DNA of 22,525 bases, taken from assembly GCA_002787295.1 (NCBI GenBank), contig PCWJ01000033.1, positions 356 through 22,880 of the forward strand, given 5' to 3'. This document shows positions 14,023-19,420 of the stretch, one piece after another. The notes under the pieces were generated by a model. The model saw only the letters and a program-made list of their open reading frames with translations. It searched no databases and was not told the origin of the DNA. The translations under genes were made by a program, and so were the position numbers. Source of the stretch: Candidatus Nealsonbacteria bacterium CG11_big_fil_rev_8_21_14_0_20_37_68. Lineage in GTDB: Bacteria > Patescibacteriota > Minisyncoccia > Minisyncoccales > GCA-002782225. The stretch's first letter is position 1. Every line of letters begins with the position of its first letter.

Positions 14023-15852
14023 TCAGTCAATGTGATAAATAAAAATAGAAGTACCGGCTCGAGCGATGGGTTCATATTGTTCCAGCCATCGATAATAACC
14101 GGTGGGTTGGTTAAATCCAGGAACCGCATTGCCTTTTCCTCCCTGAAGCAGGGTGGCGGAAATCGCCAGCCATCCTTTTTGAGGACCGGATTTGGGATCA
14201 AATTTTTCCCATTTTTCTCCAAGATAGTATTCGACATCTCCTCCTCCGAAATAATCAATTTTTATTTTCTCAACGTTATTGGTCTCAACCCATTTTTTTA
14301 ATCTTTTCAGGTCTTGGCCCCAGTCGTAATTCGAATCTACTACATATTTATACCCTCCCTTGTAACCGCCTCCGATTTCATTAAAGTAAGAAAGATAATA
14401 AGGGAAACAGCTTAAAGAAGAAATCATATACCATCCCAGCAAAACCGAAATAAAAGAAGTTGCCATTTTTTTCGTGGATATTTTTTGACTGCACGAAAAA
14501 CAGTGAGCCAAAGGCGAGCGGTTCCTTTTTTTAAGCGGCACCCCGCACCTTTTGCTATCAAAAGGTGCGGGGTTTATAGACTCTATCATTTTCACTATTC
14601 CCAGGCAGACTAAAATATATGTGAAGGGAAGGGTGGGCAAAATATGCCTTACTCCAATATTGAGATTTCCGGAGATAGAAGTTAACCAATAAATTCCTAA
14701 AAATACCATCATTGAAAATTCGGGAAAGTGCTCCAATATCCACCCCTTACTCCTACTAATAGGTTTAACCCAAAAAGGTGCTTTTATAACACAGGCCGCC
14801 CAAAGCAAAGCAATTAAAGTTAAGATATGAAAGGCCAGGGGTATTTTTAAGACATAGACAACCGGAAAATAAAACCACCAACCAGAGGCCGAAATCATAC
14901 CCATAAAATAAACAGTATTTCCAAAAGCAGTCCTTTGGGTTGCCATTAAAAGTCCTAAAAGATAATGTCCGAGAGCTCGAATTTGGGGCTTGTCTGCCAT
15001 CCAGATACAAAGGTTTTTCAGGGGACCCATAGGAGAAGATTCTAGAATTTGTACGGTATCAGAAAGCTGTTTTTCTGCCGGATAATTTAGGATATGAAAT
15101 TGATAAACCGGCCAGATTATAAAAACTATGCCAATTATACCCACCAAAATTGCAAAAGCAATGTATTTTAAGAGCGATTTTTTAAGAAATCCAGCGTAAC
15201 AAATGGTAATTACGGCAAAGAAAGGAATCAATAGGGCCAAAGAAAATTTAAACAGCATTGAGACTCCAAAAATTAATCCGGCAAAGAGTATGTTTTTTTT
15301 GGTGGGATTTTTTAGAAAATTTAGCCAAAAATAAGTTGCCAAAACCACCCCTAAAGCAGCAGCAACATCGGTGGTAACTAATCTGCCGTGAGCCAGAAAG
15401 GTAGGACAAAAGGCAAAAAGAATTAAGGTAAGACAAGCTACTTTGTTTCCAAAGAAGGTTTTGGTAAATTTGAATAAAAGCCACCCTAAAAATATTAAAA
15501 GCAAAATCATTGGGATTCGAGACCAGAATATAATTTGATCCGGGTTGTTTCCGGAATGGTATAAAAATTCAGATCCAAACCACCATTGTGAATTAACGTC
15601 TTTGTACCAAGAAGGATGATTTTTGGGAAAGTTTAAATTTAAAAACAAAAGTGGAATTGCCGATAGGTCTTTTACTAGAGGTGGATGCTCTGGATTAATT
15701 CTGAAATCCTTTTGAGTTAAATAAGAGTAACCGGCCGGAATGTGAGCAAGCTCATCCATTGTGGCCGAATCAGAAAGCTGGCTGAAAAAAGCCGTAAAAA
15801 ACATTATGGCAAGCAAGATTCCGGCAATTATATTTGTAGTGCGATTAGGCAT
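14023..15852 (-). CDS. GT39-like membrane glycosyltransferase (PMT/ArnT type)
   Basis: This 609-residue polytopic protein is probably a GT-C fold transferase using a polyprenyl-phosphate sugar to glycosylate proteins or lipids at the outer face of the membrane. It has about ten or more membrane segments. D33-E34 in TMDELAHIPAGYSY sits in the first external loop where family members carry the catalytic acidic residue, and a second acidic site lies in HGRLVTTDVAAA. The C-terminal soluble part contains YVVDSNYDWGQDLKRLKKWV, typical of this subgroup. Residues about 427-462 are an odd basic, cysteine-containing stretch encoded by two palindromes (14540-14573 and 14468-14500), probably inserted into a loop. 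It forms a minus-strand pair with the next gene. Confidence 0.85.
   Translation of the reverse strand: MPNRTTNIIAGILLAIMFFTAFFSQLSDSATMDELAHIPAGYSYLTQKDFRINPEHPPLVKDLSAIPLLFLNLNFPKNHPSWYKDVNSQWWFGSEFLYHSGNNPDQIIFWSRIPMILLLIFLGWLLFKFTKTFFGNKVACLTLILFAFCPTFLAHGRLVTTDVAAALGVVLATYFWLNFLKNPTKKNILFAGLIFGVSMLFKFSLALLIPFFAVITICYAGFLKKSLLKYIAFAILVGIIGIVFIIWPVYQFHILNYPAEKQLSDTVQILESSPMGPLKNLCIWMADKPQIRALGHYLLGLLMATQRTAFGNTVYFMGMISASGWWFYFPVVYVLKIPLAFHILTLIALLWAACVIKAPFWVKPISRSKGWILEHFPEFSMMVFLGIYWLTSISGNLNIGVRHILPTLPFTYILVCLGIVKMIESINPAPFDSKRCGVPLKKRNRSPLAHCFSCSQKISTKKMATSFISVLLGWYMISSLSCFPYYLSYFNEIGGGYKGGYKYVVDSNYDWGQDLKRLKKWVETNNVEKIKIDYFGGGDVEYYLGEKWEKFDPKSGPQKGWLAISATLLQGGKGNAVPGFNQPTGYYRWLEQYEPIARAGTSIFIYHID
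14468..14500. repeat. Inverted repeat inside the 609-residue glycosyltransferase
   Basis: TTTTTCGTG (14468-14476) pairs perfectly with CACGAAAAA (14492-14500) over a 15-nt loop. It encodes residues about 451-462, close to the stronger palindrome at 14540-14573. Confidence 0.7.
14540..14573. repeat. Family C palindrome inside the 609-residue glycosyltransferase
   Basis: ACCCCGCACCTTTTG (14540-14554) and CAAAAGGTGCGGGGT (14559-14573) are perfect 15-bp arms around CTAT. The arm is nearly identical to those of the large element at 17669-17839 and resembles the left arm at 22450. It encodes residues about 427-438 on the minus strand. Confidence 0.92.
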
Positions 15853-15866
15853 ATAAACAATTAAAC

Positions 15867-15903
15867 AATGTCAAATAATTGTCTCGCTTAAAGATTTGAC
15901 ATT
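15867..15903. repeat. Inverted repeat between the two glycosyltransferase genes
   Basis: AATGTCAAAT (15867-15876) and ATTTGACATT (15894-15903) are perfect 10-bp arms with a 17-nt loop. They occupy the 70-base gap upstream of the 609-residue gene. On the minus strand the left arm contains TTGACA 15-16 bases before the start codon, so a promoter-related role is possible but no -10 box fits before the ATG. Confidence 0.7.
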
Positions 15904-15922
15904 TAACATTTGAGATTTGAGA

Positions 15923-17527
15923 TTATATTTTGAATACCCATACCCCGTTTTTTTCTTGAATCTCTCCGTTGGGAAATTTTTGCCAGAGTTCAAAAATTAA
16001 ATTTTCGTCATACTTCATTAAGACAATCACCCCATTTCTTTTAATTTTAATCTCGTCTAAATTTTCTGGCAATAAATAAATGGAGCGAGGTTCTTTAAAT
16101 TTTGTTCTTTCAATAAACATCGGAGTTTGGGCCGGCATCGGAATCCCATCGGGATAGGGAACGGGTATGCCGACTTGCTTGACTATTAGATATTTTTGAG
16201 TTTCTGGCCCCAGACTGTTTAAATAATTCCCAATTTCTACATAATTTTTAGAGAAGGCATTTTCAACTTCGGGATTTTGAGCCCACAAAATGAAATATCT
16301 TGAATATTCAGCAAAAATGAATAGTAAAAATAAAAGAGTTAAAACAGAAATTATTAACCAATAACTTAGGGAGTTTTTTCTTATTTTAATTTTTTCTTTA
16401 GTTTTTAGATATAGAAATTCAAAACCCAGAGCTGAAAAAATAAAAACAGCAGGAATAACCCCAATGCATCTTAAAGAGTGTGGAATGCTTTCGTAGGTTA
16501 AAATACCGGGTAATAACATTATAAAAAACCAACTAACTAATTCCCAATGACTAATCGCTGATAATTTTTTTGATATAATTTCTTTTATTGAAACAGCTAA
16601 GCCAATTAAAAACAATATTCCTATTGGCCAAAATAAAACCGGAGAACCGGAGATATTGTGGCGCCAATTGAAATCTCCGGAAAAATTAAACATTCCCAGA
16701 TGTAAAATTAAAGACTTGCCAAATTCTTTGAGCGGATTTTCAGTCGCAAAAACTGAAATTGGAGCGGCTCGGCCGACAAAATTATGAGGATTTTGGAGAA
16801 AATAGAGACCGATGGGAAGAGCTGTAATAAAAATAAAAAATAAAAAATAAAAAATAAAAAATAAATATTTCTTCTGAAGACCTCTTTGTTTATAAACTAA
16901 CCACCAAAGAACCAAAATCACTGCCAATAGTAACACTGCTAACCTAAAGGCAATATAAGTGTAGAATCCCAAGCCAAAAATTATTCCAGCAAAAATAAAA
17001 TTTGAAACTTTTTGGGTTCGGAACCCTTTTAATAAAAAATAAAAAGCAAACGTTAAAACAAGAGGAACCAAAATTGCCCGAAAACCTATTCGGCTAAAAT
17101 TTACATGCCAAAAAGAAGTGGCAAGAAAGAAACTTGCCAAAAGAGCAATACTACGAGAACGAGGGGCCCACGAAGTGGGAGGACGTGGTGGGCGGGTTGT
17201 AGTCTCGTAGTATTGAGAGAATAATTCTTTGGTTAAAAGATAAAGACCCAAAATGGTTAAAATTCCGATTATTGCTGAAACAATCCTTATAGACCAAATA
17301 GAAATTCCAAAAATTGAAAAAGATAAAGCTATTAGATTAATAAAGAGACCCTCGCGGCCGTTGTTTTCCGGATAAAATATTTTACCGGGATTAGAAATTG
17401 CTTCATTTCCATTAATGGCTACGTCCGGATAAAGGCCAGGGGGGATAGTATTTAGCTGCCAGACTCTAAAGAAGGAAGCGATTAGCAAAATAATCAATAA
17501 AAATATTATTTCTCTTTTCTTTGTCAT
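15923..17527 (-). CDS. GT39-like membrane glycosyltransferase, second copy type
   Basis: This 534-residue polytopic protein has about ten membrane segments and the first-loop motif PPGLYPDVAINGNEA, where D35 and E42 match the acidic residues of GT39/PMT-type enzymes, followed by NNGREGLFINL. The C-terminal domain is soluble with a beta-rich end. It probably transfers a sugar from a polyprenyl carrier at the outer membrane face; the acceptor is unknown. Two oddities lie within it. A nested palindrome (17146-17215) encodes residues about 105-128, rich in T, R and P. A 7-bp tandem repeat (16834-16861) encodes residues about 223-232. The start is set by the ATG at 17527, preceded closely by TAAAAT on the minus strand. 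Confidence 0.85.
   Translation of the reverse strand: MTKKREIIFLLIILLIASFFRVWQLNTIPPGLYPDVAINGNEAISNPGKIFYPENNGREGLFINLIALSFSIFGISIWSIRIVSAIIGILTILGLYLLTKELFSQYYETTTRPPRPPTSWAPRSRSIALLASFFLATSFWHVNFSRIGFRAILVPLVLTFAFYFLLKGFRTQKVSNFIFAGIIFGLGFYTYIAFRLAVLLLAVILVLWWLVYKQRGLQKKYLFFIFYFLFFIFITALPIGLYFLQNPHNFVGRAAPISVFATENPLKEFGKSLILHLGMFNFSGDFNWRHNISGSPVLFWPIGILFLIGLAVSIKEIISKKLSAISHWELVSWFFIMLLPGILTYESIPHSLRCIGVIPAVFIFSALGFEFLYLKTKEKIKIRKNSLSYWLIISVLTLLFLLFIFAEYSRYFILWAQNPEVENAFSKNYVEIGNYLNSLGPETQKYLIVKQVGIPVPYPDGIPMPAQTPMFIERTKFKEPRSIYLLPENLDEIKIKRNGVIVLMKYDENLIFELWQKFPNGEIQEKNGVWVFKI
16834..16861 (-). repeat. 7-bp tandem repeat (TAAAAAA)x4 inside a glycosyltransferase gene
   Basis: Four exact copies of TAAAAAA on the plus strand (TTTTTTA on the coding strand), with a fifth 6-base partial copy at 16828-16833. 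The unit length is not a multiple of three, so gain or loss of one unit shifts the reading frame. It encodes an F/I/Y/L-rich membrane segment. Confidence 0.9.
17146..17215 (-). repeat. Family A palindromic element, copy 3, nested in a second inverted repeat
   Basis: On the coding (minus) strand, 17204-17162 carries GACTACAACCCGCCCACCAC, TCCTCCCAC-TTC-GTGGG and CCCCT, matching copies 1 and 2. It is enclosed by perfect 13-bp arms, CAATACTACGAGA (17146-17158) and TCTCGTAGTATTG (17203-17215). The element is read one base out of register compared with copies 1 and 2, giving TTTRPPRPPTSWAP, yet the gene's frame stays open. Confidence 0.9.
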
Positions 17528-17590
17528 TAAATTATTTTAGCAAATTTAGTTATTAAAGTATAGGAAAAGTCTATTTCTATTAATTAGCAC

Positions 17591-17618
17591 TCTTGATTTC
17601 TGTTTTTAATTTGCTACT
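17591..17618 (+). promoter_or_regulatory. Possible promoter facing the structured element
   Basis: TTGATT is followed after 16 nt by TACTAT, just after a TTAGCACTC half-site (about 17583-17591). It would drive transcription across the structured region 17669-17839 towards hrcA. The match is only moderate. Confidence 0.35.
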
Positions 17619-17668
17619 ATGTTACGAGTGGTTATCAAAACTTGAGACGTTATCACTCGCAGGCCTTG

Positions 17669-17839
17669 ACCCCGCACCTATTTTGCGTTCCGATTGGTAT
17701 CTTAATTAGAATCAATAACTAAAGTAGGTTAAACCTTTGCGGCACACTCCTCACGAATAGTGAGGTCCGCCGAAGGCGGACTGGCCTATTCGGCCACCGT
17801 ATGCCGCCAAGGAACTCTCTGGCAAAATAGGTGCGGGGT
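17669..17839. repeat. 171-bp structured element with 18-bp inverted ends (Family C)
   Basis: Arms ACCCCGCACCTATTTTGC (17669-17686) and GCAAAATAGGTGCGGGGT (17822-17839) are perfect inverted copies. Next to them GTTCC (17687-17691) pairs with GGAAC (17811-17815). Inside, GCGGCA (17739-17744) pairs with TGCCGC (17802-17807) and encloses three hairpins: CCTCAC-GAATA-GTGAGG (17749-17765), TCCGCC-GAA-GGCGGA (17766-17780) and TGGCC-TATTC-GGCCA (17782-17796). The GAATA and TATTC loops are exactly complementary. No ORF is present. It is either a miniature mobile element or a structured RNA. It fills most of the 388-base gap between the divergent glycosyltransferase and hrcA genes. Confidence 0.85.
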
Positions 17840-17871
17840 TGACTGCTAATTTTGATTAATTTAAAATGGAA

Positions 17872-17898
17872 TTATCACTCTTGACAAGAGACTGCTAA
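17872..17898 (+). promoter_or_regulatory. CIRCE-like HrcA operator
   Basis: TTATCACTC (17872-17880), nine bases, then GACTGCTAA (17890-17898). The CIRCE consensus is TTAGCACTC-N9-GAGTGCTAA, so each half has one mismatch and the spacing is exact. It overlaps the -35 box of the hrcA promoter, the expected arrangement for repression by HrcA, whose gene follows directly. Confidence 0.85.
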
Positions 17899-17909
17899 TT
17901 TCCTAAAAT
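17881..17909 (+). promoter_or_regulatory. hrcA operon promoter, predicted leaderless
   Basis: A perfect -35 TTGACA (17881-17886) lies in the CIRCE spacer. After exactly 17 nt comes the -10 TAAAAT (17904-17909). The hrcA ATG is at 17916, about where transcription should begin, so the mRNA is predicted to be leaderless. Confidence 0.8.
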
Positions 17910-17915
17910 AAAAGT

Positions 17916-18626
17916 ATGAAGATAACTGAGCGCCAAGCAGAAATTTTAAATGGGACAGTTAAAGAATATATTGACTTAGTTCAGCCAATTAGCTCTGAGT
18001 TTTTGGAGAAAAAACATCATTTGGGAATTTCACCGGCAACTATAAGAACTGAGATGCAAAAGTTAACTAAGAAAGGTTTTCTTTGTCAGCCCCATACTTC
18101 CGCCGGGAGGGTGCCAACAGATAAGGGTTATCGATTTTTTGTTGACAATTTATTAGAGAAGGGAATTTCAGAATTTGAAGATACTTTTAAAACAGAAGAA
18201 ATTTTCCAGGAGGCAAGGAAAGATATTCTGAAATGGGCTGCTCGTTTAACAAAATTTTTAGCCGAACAATCTTCGAATTTCGCAATTTTACATCTTTTAG
18301 AAAGAGATTTCTTTTGGAAAGAGGGATGGGAAGAGATATTAAAAGAGCCGGAATTTGAAGAAAAAGATTTAATTTCTGATTTTGTCAGATTTTTAGAAAA
18401 TTTTGAAGAAAATGCTGAGAATTTTAAAATAAATTCGGGAATTAAAATTTATATCGGTAAGGAAAATCCCTTTTCAAAAACTCAAGATTTTAGTATAATA
18501 CTATCCAGGTGTTATTTTCCCCGCAGAGAAAAGGGAGTAATATCTATTTTGGGTCCGAAGAGGATGAGTTATGGTAGAAATATTAGTTTAATAAATTCTT
18601 TTAAGAAAGTTTTAGAAAAATTATAA
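17916..18626 (+). CDS. hrcA: Heat-inducible transcription repressor HrcA, short form
   Basis: HrcA binds CIRCE operators and represses chaperone genes until unfolded protein accumulates. The 236-residue protein has the conserved N-terminal winged helix (about 1-77), with ISPATIRTEMQKLTKKGFLCQPHTSAGRVPTDKGYRFFVDNL nearly canonical. The rest is shorter than usual (typical HrcA is about 340 residues), with the middle GAF-like domain reduced and a terminal segment ISILGPKRMSYGRNISLINSFKKVLEKL that matches the end of normal HrcA. It is therefore internally shortened rather than C-terminally cut. It heads the hrcA-grpE-dnaK-dnaJ operon and has a CIRCE-like site over its own promoter, implying autoregulation. 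Its stop is one base before the grpE start. Confidence 0.94.
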   Translation: MKITERQAEILNGTVKEYIDLVQPISSEFLEKKHHLGISPATIRTEMQKLTKKGFLCQPHTSAGRVPTDKGYRFFVDNLLEKGISEFEDTFKTEEIFQEARKDILKWAARLTKFLAEQSSNFAILHLLERDFFWKEGWEEILKEPEFEEKDLISDFVRFLENFEENAENFKINSGIKIYIGKENPFSKTQDFSIILSRCYFPRREKGVISILGPKRMSYGRNISLINSFKKVLEKL

Positions 18627-18627
18627 T

Positions 18628-19230
18628 ATGGAGGAAGAAAAACAAAGAGAATCCGCCTCCGCTGAAGCTTCGGCGGATAAGGAAAAAGAATTAAATTTAG
18701 AGGAATTAAAAAAGAAACTTGAGGAATGCCAAAAATTAAAAGAGGAATACCTGGCTGGTTGGCAGAGAGAAAGGGCTGATTTCTTGAATTATAAAAAAGA
18801 AGAGATGGAAAGAATTGGGGGGATTTTAAAATATGCCAATGCTGAGTTAATCTTAAAAATTTTACCAATTTTAGATAATTTTGAGATAGCCGCCCGCCAA
18901 AACCCCGTCCGTTCTTTAGAAAAGGCGGGGCTAAACTGGCAAGAAAAAGAAAGAATTAATCACGTTATTCAAGGTTTTTTACAAATCAAAGCTCAACTGC
19001 AAGATTTTTTGAAAAATCAAGGGGTGGAAGAAATAAAAACAGTGGGTGAGAAGTTTGACCCAAATTTCCATGAAGCGGTAGAAGAAGTTGAACCCCCCTA
19101 CACTAAGATTGTGGAGAACGAGAAAGAGAGCAAGAAAGTTGAGCCGGGTATAATTTTAGAAGAAATCCAAAAAGGATATACGTTAAATGGTAGAGTTATA
19201 AGACCGGCTAAGGTAAGGGTTTCAAAATAA
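18628..19230 (+). CDS. grpE: Nucleotide exchange factor GrpE
   Basis: GrpE releases ADP from DnaK and resets the chaperone cycle. The 200-residue protein has an acidic disordered N-terminus, a long coiled coil (about 20-60, with YLAGWQRERADFLNYKKEE), the ILPILDNFEIAARQ helix, and the beta-wing end with GVEEIKTVGEKFDPNFHEAVEEVEP and GYTLNGRVIRPAKVRVSK, all typical. Two palindromes are embedded in frame. One in the N-terminal tail (18658-18677) encodes SAEASAD. One (18903-18930) encodes NPVRSLEKAG in the turn after the ILDNFE helix. Both are in tolerant sites. The start codon follows the hrcA stop after one base, with no Shine-Dalgarno site. Confidence 0.95.
   Translation: MEEEKQRESASAEASADKEKELNLEELKKKLEECQKLKEEYLAGWQRERADFLNYKKEEMERIGGILKYANAELILKILPILDNFEIAARQNPVRSLEKAGLNWQEKERINHVIQGFLQIKAQLQDFLKNQGVEEIKTVGEKFDPNFHEAVEEVEPPYTKIVENEKESKKVEPGIILEEIQKGYTLNGRVIRPAKVRVSK
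18658..18677. repeat. Family D palindrome in grpE
   Basis: TCCGCTGAAGCTTCGGCGGA is self-complementary apart from one T-G pair, centred on GAAGCTTC. A further TCCGCC at 18652 can pair with GGCGGA in an alternative hairpin. It encodes an SAEASAD stretch in the disordered tail and resembles the element at 10743-10768. Confidence 0.75.
18903..18930. repeat. Imperfect palindrome in grpE
   Basis: CCCCGTC and GGCGGGG form the outer stem (one T-G pair), followed after a 2x2 mismatch by TTCT and AGAA around a TT centre. It encodes NPVRSLEKAG, which interrupts the usual short turn between the ILDNFEIAARQ helix and the next helix of GrpE. Confidence 0.65.
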
Positions 19231-19266
19231 AAAATAAAATATAAAATTTTAAATGTCGAAAAATAA

Positions 19267-19410
19267 CCTTTTGCTTCGCAAAAGGAAATTCGAAATCCGA
19301 AGCACGAAACAAATTCGAAATTCGAATGATCCAATGACCCAAACAGTTTGAGATATTGGAAAATTGGAAAATTCGAATTTATTTCGAATTTCGATATTCG
19401 AATTTCGGAT
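19267..19410. repeat. Inverted-repeat element between grpE and dnaK
   Basis: The 190-base gap starts with hairpin CCTTTTGC-TTC-GCAAAAGG (19267-19285). Then come many TTCGAA-containing words: AAATTCGAAATCCGAAGCACGAAAC on the left (from 19286) and their inverse on the right (to CGAATTTCGGATTT at 19410), with ATGATCCAATGACC and ATATTGGAAAATTGG also roughly complementary. The arms are imperfect. Its style, made of TTCGAAAT/ATTTCGAA words, resembles short dispersed non-coding repeats that I associate with environmental bacterial genomes. It lies inside the operon, so it is transcribed into the dnaK leader. Confidence 0.75.
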
Positions 19411-19420
19411 TTAACAGTTT

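Noticed and set aside
13863..14301. Overlapping ORFs at the ftsQ end and opposite the glycosyltransferase
   Set aside because: They are shadows of well-supported genes in other frames and show no protein-family features.
16120..16180. CGGCAT/ATGCCG inverted repeat with inner ATCCC-ATC-GGGAT in the 534-residue glycosyltransferase
   Set aside because: The arms are short and the encoded GIPVPYPDGIPMPAQT looks like a natural protein segment, so an insertion is not supported.
17669..17839. Known structured RNA (tmRNA, RNase P RNA, SRP RNA, 6S RNA) or a tRNA
   Set aside because: The diagnostic conserved motifs of these RNAs were not found, and no tRNA cloverleaf with a T-loop GTTCRA pattern could be drawn.
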